DNA from: Pseudomonas sp. N040
GTDB taxonomy: Bacteria; Pseudomonadota; Gammaproteobacteria; Pseudomonadales; Pseudomonadaceae
Reading direction: 5' to 3'
Assembly (NCBI RefSeq): GCF_015637705.1
Contig: NZ_JADOBE010000012.1
Location: 17,306-81,305, forward strand
DNA: 64,000 nucleotides
Part shown: positions 54,993 through 64,000 of the stretch, in pieces
How the letters are laid out: each line of letters starts with the position of its first letter
How positions within the stretch are numbered: position 1 is the first letter of the stretch
Position numbers and translations under genes: made by a program
Notes under the pieces: model-generated
What the model was told of the DNA's origin: nothing
The model's database searches: none
What the model saw: the letters and a program-made list of their open reading frames with translations, nothing else

Positions 54993-55889
54993 TCAGCTTA
55001 AAAAGCTGACTCCGGTAAGCTCTTCGGAAACTGCCCAGAGCTTTTTCGCGGCGGCTTCGTCACGCGAGGCCCGATTGGAACCGACCTTGGCCGGTGCGCC
55101 ACGCATTTGCTGCATGGCGCGCGGGCCGCAGTAGTCGCCGCCGTTGATGTCTTCGCCAAGGGCAGCATACAGCGTTGGCAGGGCTCCATCCGCAGCGGAC
55201 TGGCCGAACAGTGGCAGGAAGGCGCTGAGAACCCGCGGGATATACTGTGCCAGATTGGTCGCGGAAACCCCGGGATGGGCGGCTACCGACAGGGTCTCGA
55301 TTCCGGCTTTCTGCAAACGGCGATTCAGCTCGTAAGCAAACATCAGGCAGGCAAACTTGCTCTGCCCGTAGGCTTTGCGCTTGTTGTAGCCACGACTGAA
55401 CTGCAAATCCTCGAAGCGCATGCTGCTCCAGTTGTGCGCCAGTGAACTGAGGCTGACCACCCGTGAGTTAGCGGTCTTGCGCAGCAGCGGAAGCAGCAGG
55501 CCGGTCAGGGCGAAGTGGCCGAGGTAATTAGCTGCCAGCTGGCTTTCAAAGCCGTCTTCAGTGAGCGCGTAGGGCGGCATCATGATACCGGCATTGTTGA
55601 TCAGCAGATCAAGCCGGCTATGCGCTGCGGAGTATTTTGCGGCAAACTCGCGCACCGATTTCAGGCTGCTCAAATCCAGTTGCAGGCATTCGACGCTGGC
55701 GCTGGGGTGCTGCTGCAGGATTTCGGCTCTGGCGTTGTTGGCCTTGTCCAGGTTGCGGCAAGCCAGCACTAGACTGCAGCCTTTGGCAGCCAGTGCCAGG
55801 GCGGTGTTGAAGCCCAAGCCTATGTTGGCACCGGTGATGATGGCGATGCGGCCTTGCTGGCTTTCAGTTTGTTCGATTGTCCAGGTCAT
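54993..55889 (-). CDS. Short-chain dehydrogenase/reductase, retinol-dehydrogenase-like
   Basis: The 298-residue SDR has the NAD(P) motif TGANIGLGFNTA near residues 20-31, NNAGIMMPP near 97-105, SSLAHN with the catalytic Ser, and YGQSKFACL with Tyr and Lys. The pattern with CRNLDKANNA and LDLSSLKSVREFA is typical of retinol-dehydrogenase-like members. The ATG at 55889 follows AAGGAA. Substrate unknown. Divergent from the DTW gene. Confidence 0.88.
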   Translation of the reverse strand: MTWTIEQTESQQGRIAIITGANIGLGFNTALALAAKGCSLVLACRNLDKANNARAEILQQHPSASVECLQLDLSSLKSVREFAAKYSAAHSRLDLLINNAGIMMPPYALTEDGFESQLAANYLGHFALTGLLLPLLRKTANSRVVSLSSLAHNWSSMRFEDLQFSRGYNKRKAYGQSKFACLMFAYELNRRLQKAGIETLSVAAHPGVSATNLAQYIPRVLSAFLPLFGQSAADGALPTLYAALGEDINGGDYCGPRAMQQMRGAPAKVGSNRASRDEAAAKKLWAVSEELTGVSFLS

Positions 55890-56038
55890 GGCAGGTTCCT
55901 TGCCGAGGTTGGATGGAGGCTCATTTTGCATGCATTGCTTGCATGACGTTGGTTCAGACGGTTGCGAAAGTAGCATGATTATCAGATTGAGTAAGCCCAG
56001 CTTGCTGCAGTTCACCGCGCCGCTCGGGAGTTAACGGC

Positions 56039-56641
56039 ATGTCCCGCGCGCAATGCCAGCGCTGCCAGCGTCCGCTGGGCCATTGCCTGTGTCGGCTGAT
56101 TCCGGACCTGCCAAGCCGCACCCGTGTGCTGATCCTGCAGCATCCGCAAGAGGCGCGGCATGCGCTGAATACGGCACGCCTGGCAGTGCTCGGTTTGCGC
56201 AACAGCGAACTGCTTTGCGCCGAGTATTTCGCTGATCTGGAGCAGCGGCTCAGCGATCCACAATGGCAGAGCTGCCTGTTGTTTCCCGGGGCAGGATCAG
56301 TAGCGATATCCGGGTTTTCCGCAGAAAGCCCGCAACGGCCATTGCAGCTGGTAGTGCCCGATGGAACCTGGCGCAAGGTGCGCAAGTTGCTGCATCTGAA
56401 TCCTGCGCTGGCTGCCTTGCCGCGGGTGACGCTGGCCAGCCTGGCGGCTTCCCGCTACCGCTTGCGCAAGGCACCGATGGCTGGGGCCCTGTCGACGATC
56501 GAGGCGATCGCCCGGGCCCTGGAGGAAGTTGAGGGCGGCGGGCACTTCAGGCAATTGCTGAGGCCCTTTGACGCGCTGATAGAGGGGCAGATAGCGGCCA
56601 TGGGATCCCAGGTCTACCGGGAAAACCATGGTGGCGAGTGA
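56039..56641 (+). CDS. DTW-domain protein, probable tRNA acp3U transferase
   Basis: This 200-residue DTW protein has a Cys cluster CQRCQRPLGHCLC at 6-18, probably zinc-binding, and the signature VVPDGTWRKV, where Asp108 to Trp111 is the DTW motif. Members such as TapT transfer the aminocarboxypropyl group of S-adenosylmethionine to uridine of tRNA. Its stop directly adjoins the stop of the convergent lapC gene. Confidence 0.87.
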   Translation: MSRAQCQRCQRPLGHCLCRLIPDLPSRTRVLILQHPQEARHALNTARLAVLGLRNSELLCAEYFADLEQRLSDPQWQSCLLFPGAGSVAISGFSAESPQRPLQLVVPDGTWRKVRKLLHLNPALAALPRVTLASLAASRYRLRKAPMAGALSTIEAIARALEEVEGGGHFRQLLRPFDALIEGQIAAMGSQVYRENHGGE

Positions 56642-58033
56642 TCAGCGCTCGCGCATGGCTTCCGAGCGCGCCTTGAGCACCGGTTTAAGCAGGTAGTCGA
56701 GTACGCTCTTCTTGCCGGTGATGATGTCAACAGTTGCCACCATGCCGGGAATGATCAGCAGCGGATGTTCTGCGGTTCCCAGATGGCTTTTATCGGTGCG
56801 CACCTGGATGAGGTAGAAGCTGTTGCCTTCTTCATCGGTGATGGTGTCTGCCCCAATGAGTTCCAGTTTGGCCTTCAGGCCGCCGTAAATGGTGTAGTCA
56901 TAGGCGCTGAACTTGACCATGGCTGGCTGGCCTGGGTGAAGAAAGGCCACGTCCTGGGGACGGATCCGTGCTTCGATCAGCAAGTTGTCTTCCAGGGGCA
57001 CGATTTCCAGAAGATCGCTGCCGGGCTGAACCACGCCACCAATGGTGTTGACGTTCATCTGTTTGATGATGCCGTGGACCGGGGAAACCACGGTTGTGCG
57101 GCTTACGCGATCCTCGATGGCGACACTGGTAGCAGTGATTTTCTGCAATTCGGTGCGGGCATCATTGAGCTCCTTGAACGCATCCGAGCGAAATGCAAGC
57201 TCTGACTCTTCGATTCGCCGTTCAATTTCATTGATCGCGGCCTGGGCCCGCGGTATTGCCAGGCGCGTAGCGTCCATCGAACCGCGCATTTCCACGGCGC
57301 TACGGCGCAGGCGAAGTATTTCCACACGGGAAATCGCGCCGCTTTCGACCAGTGGCTGCGACATGTTCAATTCCTGCTGGATCAGCGCCAGGCTCGAGCT
57401 GTATTGCGTTTGCTTGGCTTTGAACTCTGCCAGCTCCTGCTGTTTCTGACGCAGTTGCTCGCCAAGAACGCTCTGCTCGCTTTTCAGACGGCGCAGGCGT
57501 GACTCATGCAGGGCCATTTCATCTTCAGCCAGTCGCGGTGCTCTATTGGCAATGCCTGCAGAAATCACCAGTGGCTTTCCTTCGGCTTCGGCGGTCAAGC
57601 GTTCAACGCGTGCCGTAAGCGCCAACCGGTCGGCTTCGGACTCGCCCTTGTTGGACATGAAACGGGTGTCGTCCAGGCGCAGCAGGACATCACCTTTCTG
57701 TACGATCTGGCCTTCCCGGATGAAGATCTCGGAAACAATGCCCCCCTCAAGGTTCTGGATGGTCTGCACTTTTCCGGCAGGAATCGCCTTGCCTTCGCCG
57801 CGAGTGACTTCCTCGAGTTCGGCAAAGGCTGCCCATATCAGTGCAACGATCAGCAGGGCGCAGACTGCCCAGACCGTAAGGCGCGACAGCCATGAGGAAT
57901 CCTCGAGAATGGCGCCTTCTACTTCGGGCATGAACTCTATGTCCTGCTGTTTTTTCTGCAGGCTGCCAAAGTAGTTGCGGATACCTTTCCGCAGGATGGC
58001 AAAATAATTGCCGATGGAGTCTGGAATGGGCAT
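56642..58033 (-). CDS. lapC: LapC-type HlyD periplasmic adaptor of type I secretion
   Basis: This 463-residue protein has one N-terminal membrane span (about 51-71), a lipoyl-like domain starting with LEGGIVSEIFIREGQIVQKG, a long coiled coil (about 180-320) and a beta domain ending with VDIITGKKSVLDYLLKP. It bridges the inner-membrane ABC transporter and the outer-membrane TolC-like protein. The start at 58033 lies 11 bp after the lapB stop, in an operon lapE-lapB-lapC. Function for adhesin export is inferred from position. Confidence 0.9.
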   Translation of the reverse strand: MPIPDSIGNYFAILRKGIRNYFGSLQKKQQDIEFMPEVEGAILEDSSWLSRLTVWAVCALLIVALIWAAFAELEEVTRGEGKAIPAGKVQTIQNLEGGIVSEIFIREGQIVQKGDVLLRLDDTRFMSNKGESEADRLALTARVERLTAEAEGKPLVISAGIANRAPRLAEDEMALHESRLRRLKSEQSVLGEQLRQKQQELAEFKAKQTQYSSSLALIQQELNMSQPLVESGAISRVEILRLRRSAVEMRGSMDATRLAIPRAQAAINEIERRIEESELAFRSDAFKELNDARTELQKITATSVAIEDRVSRTTVVSPVHGIIKQMNVNTIGGVVQPGSDLLEIVPLEDNLLIEARIRPQDVAFLHPGQPAMVKFSAYDYTIYGGLKAKLELIGADTITDEEGNSFYLIQVRTDKSHLGTAEHPLLIIPGMVATVDIITGKKSVLDYLLKPVLKARSEAMRER

Positions 58034-58043
58034 GCGCAAATCC

Positions 58044-60194
58044 TTAAACCGGTGCCTGGCCAACGCGGCCTTTGCGCAGAGCTTCGATGACAGACTCCTT
58101 AGGACCATCGGCAACTATGTGGCCGTTGTCCATGACGATCAGCCGGTCTACCAGGCTGAGCATTGAGGCGCGATGGGTAATCAGCAGCAGGGTCTTGTTC
58201 TGGTCAATGTTTTGCAGCCGCCCGCGGAGAATTTCTTCACTGGTGTTGTCCAGTGAGCTGGTGGGTTCATCCAGCAGCAGGATCGGGGGGTCGAGCATCA
58301 GCGCACGGGCCAGCAGAACCGTCTGCCGCTGGCCGCCGGATAGCAACTGTCCGCGTTCGCCGACAGGGCGTTCAAAGCCTTGGGGATGTTGCCGGGCCAG
58401 GTCGCTGACTCCCGTCAGATTGGCGACTTCCAGCATGCGAGCATCGCTCACGTAGCGCGCACCAAGTGTCAGATTGTCGCGCAGGCTGCCGGCGATCAGC
58501 GGTAGATCGTGGGTGACATAGCCTATCTGGTTGCGCAGATCGGCCACGTCGAGCTGTCGAAGATCAAGGTTGTCCAGCAGTATCTGGCCTGCTTCAGGTT
58601 CGTAAAATCCCATCAGCAAACGTGCCAGCGTACTTTTACCTGAACCGCTGCGACCAATGATGCCGATATGCTCGCCAGGTTTGATGCTGATGCTGACATT
58701 CGCCAGTGCTGGTGTGCTCTGGCCGGGGTAGGTAAAGGATACCTGCTTGAAATCCACGCTGCCCTTGAGTTGCGTGCGCTCAAGGGGGCGTTTGCTGGCT
58801 TGGCGTTCCTGTGGCAAGGACATCAGCGCGTCGGTGCTGCTCATGGTCAGTCGCGCTTGCTGGTAACGCGTAATCAGTCCGGCAATCTGCCCAAGCGGCG
58901 CCAGCACGCGACTGCCCAGCATGTAGCAGGCCACCAGCGCACCCACACTCATGTTGCCATCGATAATGATGTAGACGCCGAAAACAATGGTCGACATGCC
59001 GGCTACTTGCTGGATAAACAGGGTGCCATTGGTTGCCAGCGAGGCAAGGAAACGTGAGTGGATATCCAGGCGAGTGAGCGCGCCATGGGTTTTTTCCCAG
59101 AGGTTCTGACGCTCGCTTTCGGCACCGCAAGCCTTGAGGGTTTCCAGTCCGGAGAGCGTTTCGATCAGTACTGCCTGGCGTTGCGAGGCGAGGGCCAGCG
59201 AGCGCTGCACGGTATCGCGCAGGCGGGCCTGGACGATCAGCGCAAATATTGCAGTTAGCGGGAAAGCCAATAGCGGGATAACTACAATCCAGCCCCCCAG
59301 CATGGCGATTACGGCAATCATCAACAGGGAGAATGGCAGATCAATAAGGCTGGTCAGTGTTACGGCAGTGAGAAACTCGCGCAGCCCCTGGAAGTCATGA
59401 ATGCTTTGTGCGAATCCGCCAATGGTTACCGGGCGTGCTTTCATCGACATGCCAGTAATGCGTTCAAACAGGGTGGCAGAAAGCACTACGTCGGTTTTCT
59501 TTCCGGCCATGTCCAGCAGACGAGCGCGCATGACCCGCAACAGCAGGTCGAAAGAGGTTCCGATGAACAGGCCGATTGCCAGCACCCACAGCGTGGAAGT
59601 CGCCTGATTGGGTACTACCCGGTCATAGGTCTGCATGACAAACAGCGGCACCATCAAGCCGAGCACGTTGATCAGCAGGCTGGCCAGCAGGGCATCGGTA
59701 TACAGCCAGCGGGAGAGTTTGAGTGTGTCACGGAACCACGCTTCAACCCGCGGGGTAAGTGGATTGCGCGCTTCTTCCAGATCATGCACCGGGCGTGCAA
59801 AGAGTGCCTGGCCGCTGTACTGGCTTTCCAGTTCCTCGCGACCTACCCACTGTTCGCCGCCATCGGTTTCGCAGGGCAGTATCTGTGCTTGCTGGCCTTC
59901 GCCCCATTTGGTCAGAACAGCCGAACGACCGTCTTTGAGCAGGAGCAAGACTGGAAGATTAAGAGTGGAAATGTCGGCAAGCGGCCGGCGCAACACGCGC
60001 CCGCGAAGTCCGGCACGTGAGGCTGCACGTTGCAGTAGATCTGCACTGAGTCTCTGGTTAGCCAGCGGCAATCCGGCTGTCAGGCTGGAACGACTGGCAG
60101 GGCAGTCGTGCAGCCGACAGAGGATCAGCAGTCCATCCAGCAACGGGTCATCATGACTTAAACGCGGGTCACTGGATGCGGTGCCCCGTTCCAT
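58044..60194 (-). CDS. lapB: LapB-type ABC transporter for adhesin secretion
   Basis: The 716-residue protein has an N-terminal C39-like domain without an evident catalytic Cys (residues about 15-130), six membrane helices (about 155-430) and an ATPase domain with Walker A GRSGSGKSTLA, signature LLSGGQRQTVLLARAL and Walker B ILLLDEPTSSLD. The inactive C39-like part is usual in exporters of RTX adhesins, where it binds substrates. It exports the adhesin encoded divergently. ATG 60194 was preferred over TTG at 60203. Confidence 0.92.
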   Translation of the reverse strand: MERGTASSDPRLSHDDPLLDGLLILCRLHDCPASRSSLTAGLPLANQRLSADLLQRAASRAGLRGRVLRRPLADISTLNLPVLLLLKDGRSAVLTKWGEGQQAQILPCETDGGEQWVGREELESQYSGQALFARPVHDLEEARNPLTPRVEAWFRDTLKLSRWLYTDALLASLLINVLGLMVPLFVMQTYDRVVPNQATSTLWVLAIGLFIGTSFDLLLRVMRARLLDMAGKKTDVVLSATLFERITGMSMKARPVTIGGFAQSIHDFQGLREFLTAVTLTSLIDLPFSLLMIAVIAMLGGWIVVIPLLAFPLTAIFALIVQARLRDTVQRSLALASQRQAVLIETLSGLETLKACGAESERQNLWEKTHGALTRLDIHSRFLASLATNGTLFIQQVAGMSTIVFGVYIIIDGNMSVGALVACYMLGSRVLAPLGQIAGLITRYQQARLTMSSTDALMSLPQERQASKRPLERTQLKGSVDFKQVSFTYPGQSTPALANVSISIKPGEHIGIIGRSGSGKSTLARLLMGFYEPEAGQILLDNLDLRQLDVADLRNQIGYVTHDLPLIAGSLRDNLTLGARYVSDARMLEVANLTGVSDLARQHPQGFERPVGERGQLLSGGQRQTVLLARALMLDPPILLLDEPTSSLDNTSEEILRGRLQNIDQNKTLLLITHRASMLSLVDRLIVMDNGHIVADGPKESVIEALRKGRVGQAPV

Positions 60195-60226
60195 GGTTGT
60201 CAATCAGTACTACTCCCCGTTTGCGG

Positions 60227-61603
60227 TTACTTCATTTCAGGCAGCAGTTGCGCCATGTTTTCCACTTCACTGACGGCTGTTGCAGTCGCCGGCAGAACTA
60301 CCTGCTTCTTGGTCAGCAACTCTCCAGTAGTACTGATCACCCTGTACATGGAGAGTTCCTCATTGTAGCGAACGTCAGTGTACTTGCGATTGGCGGTGAA
60401 GAGTTCATTCTCGCTGTCGAGAAGATCCAGAAGGCTACGCTGGCCGAGACCGAATTGCTGCTGGTAGGCTTCACGACTGCGGGCACTGTAGTCGGCATAG
60501 TCACGCGCCTTGGGGGTTTGCTTCTTGGCGTTTTCCAGTGCATTCCAGGCAAGCGAGAGATCTTCATTGATTACCCGCAGCGCATTGTTCCGAATTTCCA
60601 TTGCCTCGTTGACCTTGTAAGCGGCAGCTTGCAGAGCAGCCTTGTCGCGCATGCCGTTATACAGGTTGTAGGTCATCGACACGCCGGCACGCCAGCCATG
60701 CCAATTGCCTTCGTCTTGATTGAAATCGTAATCGGGATTGTTGCTGTCTTCCGTGTTGGCGGCCAGTTCGCCGTCCAGTCGTGGATAGAAAGTCGATTTG
60801 GCCGACTCATACTGCTTTTCAGCTGCCTGCACGTCAGCCTGGGCTGATTTCAGGTATGGACTGTTAACCAGTACTGCTTGCCGGGCAGCCAAAATATCGG
60901 CAGGCATTTCACCTTTGATCGTGGCCGGCGACTCAAGATCGTCAGGCATGCGACCGGTTACGCTGTAGAAATTGGCCTCGGCATCGGCCAGGTTCACTTC
61001 TTCGGTGTACAGATTGTTCTCGGCAAGTGCCAAGCGTGCTTGTGATTGATCCAGATCGGCGCTGCTGCCGACACCCTGTTTGCTGCGCAAGCCGATTTGA
61101 TCGTTGATGCGCTGGTGTGCCATCAAGTTGTTCTTGGCCAGGTTGACCATCTCGCGCCGCTTGAGTACATCGAGATACACCTCGGCGGTACGCAACGCCA
61201 GCGACTCGGCGGTTGCCTGGACGTAATAGGCCCGGGAGTTGGCCACTGCCTCGGTGCGCGCTACCTCATTGGGAGTGTTGAAGCCATCGAACAGCATCTG
61301 CCGCAGGCGGATTTCGGCATTGCTGTAGTTCGTGCTTTCAGAATTGTCAGTGGTCGGTTTTTCTTGATAGCGGCCTTTCTCATAGCGATACCCATACCCG
61401 GAAATCAGATCAACAGTAGGTTGATAGCCGCCTTTGGCGATTTTTGCCTCTTCGTCAGCAATTTGCCTGCGGCTAGATGTTGCCTGGAGCTCAGGATGGT
61501 TCTCCAGGGTGCTCTGGATCGCTTCGGTGAGGGTCATTGCCTGCAGTTGTGTGCAAACCGTTGCAAGCAGAATTGCACTGCAAAGTGGTGTCAGTACGCG
61601 CAT
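60227..61603 (-). CDS. lapE: LapE-type TolC family outer membrane protein
   Basis: The 458-residue protein has a signal peptide (about residues 1-22) and a TolC-like repeat structure with MTLTEAIQSTLENHPELQA at the start of the mature part and YQQQFGLGQRSLLDLLDSEN in the second half. It forms the outer-membrane channel of the type I exporter. The ATG at 61603 follows AAGGAG. It is the first gene of lapEBC and lies opposite to the adhesin gene. Confidence 0.9.
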   Translation of the reverse strand: MRVLTPLCSAILLATVCTQLQAMTLTEAIQSTLENHPELQATSSRRQIADEEAKIAKGGYQPTVDLISGYGYRYEKGRYQEKPTTDNSESTNYSNAEIRLRQMLFDGFNTPNEVARTEAVANSRAYYVQATAESLALRTAEVYLDVLKRREMVNLAKNNLMAHQRINDQIGLRSKQGVGSSADLDQSQARLALAENNLYTEEVNLADAEANFYSVTGRMPDDLESPATIKGEMPADILAARQAVLVNSPYLKSAQADVQAAEKQYESAKSTFYPRLDGELAANTEDSNNPDYDFNQDEGNWHGWRAGVSMTYNLYNGMRDKAALQAAAYKVNEAMEIRNNALRVINEDLSLAWNALENAKKQTPKARDYADYSARSREAYQQQFGLGQRSLLDLLDSENELFTANRKYTDVRYNEELSMYRVISTTGELLTKKQVVLPATATAVSEVENMAQLLPEMK

Positions 61604-62054
61604 GGAAGGTGTTCTCCTTTTCACTTGATCCGATCTTGGCGTCATAAACATGACACATTCACGGGTTGCTCGCTCAGAGTATCCAATTAAAAGTAGTTAA
61701 GGACATCCTTTGAATAGCCTAAGATTGTTTTTTCACAAGGGTTATGAAGAAAAATTCTTATGCGCGAATCCGCTCGTAAGCCATTCTTTAACCAATAACG
61801 CCCGTTTTCAGCGGTTTTTTGTCTATTCCGGCGGAATATGGATAGGAGCAATCATAGATCACAGGCACGATCATGCGGATAGGGATTGATGATGGAAAAT
61901 TGACGTTTCATTGATTGGCATCAATCCTGTTGACCCTGTCGGTGTCAGTCTTAAACAAAGCAGACATCAAATTCAAACGGATATTCAACAGTATCCCGGT
62001 TACACAAGAGTCGAGTCGCCAGTAGTTGGCAGCATTAATAAAGAGGAAGCAGTC
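61604..62054. promoter_or_regulatory. Divergent promoter region of lapE and the adhesin gene
   Basis: This 451-bp gene-free stretch is AT-rich. It holds ATTGACGTTTCATTGATTGG near 61900 and TGTTGACCC near 61928, which recall FleQ-type or LapA-type regulatory sequences only weakly. A clear AGAGGAAGC ribosome-binding site is at 62042-62050. No terminator or other gene was seen. Confidence 0.5.
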
Positions 62055-64000
62055 ATGGCTACGTTAATCGGTGTCGTCAAGCAAGCAGTAGGCGAAGTCT
62101 TTGCGGTTGCAGGTGATGGATCACGCCGACCGCTTACCGAGGGAGACCGGGTATTTTCCGGCGAGCAACTGGTAACCGGCGCGGGTGGCGCGGTAGCCCT
62201 GGAGCTGGCTAATGGCCAGGTTCTGACGCTCGGCCGGGATAGCGTGTTGAGTCTTGATGCCAGTCTGCTGGCCAATGCCGCAGAGGTTGCTGCAGAAGTT
62301 GCTGAAGAAGCCAGTGCTGCAACGCAGCCGGCACCTGTGGCGCCAACTCCTGGCGATCAGCAGGAAGCAGATGATCTGATTGCAGCGATTGAAGCGGGGG
62401 CCGACCCGACAGTAGATGCCGAGGCTACTGCCGCCGGAGGAGCCGGTGGTGCCGGAGGCGTCGGTGGCGCTCACCAATTCGTACTGCTGGATGCAACTGC
62501 TGCGGATGTTGACCCGGAGGTAGGCTACCCGACCGGACCGATTACCAGCGGACCTGAATTTCTGGGGATTGAGTCGGTAATTGGTGCGGATGAGGTGGAT
62601 TCCTCGCCAGTTGTTGACGTTAATTACAGACCGGTGGTTGGCGCTGGGCCTGGTGAGGTAGATGAAGCTGCGCTGAGTGACGCCCAGAATCCCGGCCCAG
62701 ACAATCCTGGCAGCAACCCGGATAGTCCCGCTGAAAGTACTTATGGCAACCTTGTAATCACCTCTCCCGATGGTGTCTCCAGCATCCTGGTCCAAGGTGC
62801 GGATGGCATCTGGGTGGATGTGCAAGGCGGTGGCGTTGTTGAAGGTATCTACGGCACCTTGGTGTTCGATGCAGACAATAACTGGGTTTACACACTTAAC
62901 GGCAATACCCTTGACAATGCCAATCCGGGATCCGATGAGTCGGTGAGCGAGAGCTTCCCTGTCCGTGTCGTTGATGGCGATGGTGATGTATCACCGACTG
63001 TATCGATAGATGTGGTCGTGCTTGATGACGATCCAAGTGTCGTTCCTGGCGAAGGGGAGTTCAGCTCGCTGATTGTGGATGAGACGGGAGATGGCTTAGG
63101 CCAGACCGCTACCGGTAACTTCGCCGGGAATTTCACCCCAACGTTTGGAGCTGATGGCGGTACGATTGCCTATTCGCTAGAGATCAACACGTTGGAAAGC
63201 GGACTCGTGGATGTTGCCACCGGTGATCCAATTGAACTGCATCTAGTCGATGGTGTTATTGAAGGTTGGGTCAATAACGACCCTGACATGGTGGCATTTA
63301 CTTTAGAGGTAAATGCGTCTGGCGATGTGAGCTTGACTCAATTGCGCGCTATCCAGCATCCGGACCCGGACAGCGATGATGAGCCGGTGTTTGTCGCAGG
63401 AGGGGTAATCAGGCTGGTTGCAACGGTCAGCGATGGTGATGGTGACGTAGCCAGTGATGGTTTGGATTTGGGTGGTTTCCTGGTATTTCGCGATGATGGT
63501 CCGAGTGTGTCGGTGGGCGAGGTGGATGCCAGCGCGATCACGCTGACCACCCAGGATGCGCAGACCATTGGTGCCGAGGTATCGGACAGCGACAGTGCCA
63601 GCTTTGCAGCGGCCATGCTGGCGGCGGTAACGCCGACCTATGGTGCGGATGGTGCGGGCTCTACCGTGCTCAGTGGTTACACGCTGACGATTGATCAGGC
63701 CGTGACCGACCTGACCAGTGATGGCAAGGCGATCAGCTTGTCGATGGATGGCAACGATGTGGTGGGTAGTACCGAGGACGGTGCGGTATTCCGCATCAGC
63801 GTGGATGAGACCGGCGAGGTCACGTTGACCCAATACGCCGAGCTGGATCACCTGCCGGAGAGCCTCGATACCAGCAACGACAACGCCAACATCCCGCTGC
63901 CTGATGACCTGGTGAGCTTGAGCGCGACGGCCACGGTGACCGACGGTGACAATGACCAGGTCACCACCACGGTCAGTCTGGATCTGGGCGGTAACCTGAG
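62055..64000 (+). CDS. lapA: LapA-like giant adhesin, N-terminal part
   Basis: The frame is open from ATG 62055 to the window end (over 648 codons) and runs off it. The first about 130 residues form the LapA retention module: MATLIGVVKQAVGEVFAVAG, then VLTLGRDSVLSLDASLL. It is followed by Ala/Gly-rich sequence with TAAG at residues 125-128, the motif cut by the periplasmic protease LapG. Then repeats of about 100-200 residues with VDETG, GDGDV and DDGPSV patterns follow (VCBS or BapA-type Ig-like). Such adhesins hold cells in biofilms under c-di-GMP control through LapD and LapG; those genes are outside the window. Exported by lapEBC. Confidence 0.9.
   Translation, partial: MATLIGVVKQAVGEVFAVAGDGSRRPLTEGDRVFSGEQLVTGAGGAVALELANGQVLTLGRDSVLSLDASLLANAAEVAAEVAEEASAATQPAPVAPTPGDQQEADDLIAAIEAGADPTVDAEATAAGGAGGAGGVGGAHQFVLLDATAADVDPEVGYPTGPITSGPEFLGIESVIGADEVDSSPVVDVNYRPVVGAGPGEVDEAALSDAQNPGPDNPGSNPDSPAESTYGNLVITSPDGVSSILVQGADGIWVDVQGGGVVEGIYGTLVFDADNNWVYTLNGNTLDNANPGSDESVSESFPVRVVDGDGDVSPTVSIDVVVLDDDPSVVPGEGEFSSLIVDETGDGLGQTATGNFAGNFTPTFGADGGTIAYSLEINTLESGLVDVATGDPIELHLVDGVIEGWVNNDPDMVAFTLEVNASGDVSLTQLRAIQHPDPDSDDEPVFVAGGVIRLVATVSDGDGDVASDGLDLGGFLVFRDDGPSVSVGEVDASAITLTTQDAQTIGAEVSDSDSASFAAAMLAAVTPTYGADGAGSTVLSGYTLTIDQAVTDLTSDGKAISLSMDGNDVVGSTEDGAVFRISVDETGEVTLTQYAELDHLPESLDTSNDNANIPLPDDLVSLSATATVTDGDNDQVTTTVSLDLGGNL

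Overview
The window looks like a chromosomal segment of a Pseudomonas-type gammaproteobacterium. This rests on the high-GC coding style, the many REP-like palindromes, and pseudomonad-like versions of cysK, aceK, ptrB and a Lap adhesin system. No rRNA, tRNA or CRISPR was seen. These are sequence-based inferences; no database search was run.

Region by region. Positions 1-18000 are mostly ordinary genes: a glutathione transferase, YajD nuclease, glycerate kinase, Hsp20, a TPR protein, oligopeptidase B, a thiolase, a YafJ amidotransferase, a DUF1254 protein, a TetR regulator and an epoxide-hydrolase-like enzyme. They are separated by dense repeat arrays. This part also has scars of rearrangement: a truncated alpha/beta hydrolase, a duplicated 3' end of ptrB, and an AT-richer ATPase gene bracketed by two copies of a hairpin repeat.

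Positions 18000-36700 hold the most striking block, a probable organosulfur catabolic island. It has three Fe(II)/2-oxoglutarate dioxygenases of the TauD/TfdA superfamily, two of them close paralogues. It also has a XylA-like ferredoxin reductase and an AlkB/XylM-like membrane hydroxylase, set directly before a protein resembling the sulfinate desulfinase DszB that keeps its Cys/His/Arg active-site pattern. After these come an oxidoreductase, two MFS transporters, a rhodanese, a Tat-exported SoxC-like sulfite dehydrogenase with a c-type cytochrome partner, and a YeiH-type putative sulfate exporter. Read together, the cells would oxygenate an unknown organosulfur compound, release sulfite by desulfination, oxidise it outside the cytoplasmic membrane and manage the excess. 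The flavin monooxygenases DszA and DszC of the classic 4S pathway are absent. Two AraC-type regulators and a TetR regulator lie in the block, next to candidate operators: two 21-bp-spaced direct repeat pairs and a motif shared by the two paralogous dioxygenase promoters.

Positions 36700-44000 hold a divergent AraC regulator and a five-gene CoA cluster: acyl-CoA dehydrogenase, saccharopine-dehydrogenase-like reductase, acyl-CoA ligase, SDR and SCP-x-type thiolase. It probably degrades a carboxylic acid and may process the carbon skeleton from the sulfur block, but this link is inferred from position only.

Positions 44000-56600 return to general genes: a VWA/MoxR pair, cysK, a Sel1-like protein, a DMT transporter, a TorF-like porin, an amidohydrolase with a divergent LysR regulator, aceK, a 40-residue small protein, an SDR and a DTW protein. 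Positions 56600-64000 encode LapE, LapB and LapC type I secretion components, divergent from the start of a large LapA-like adhesin that runs off the window and carries a TAAG candidate site for LapG cleavage.
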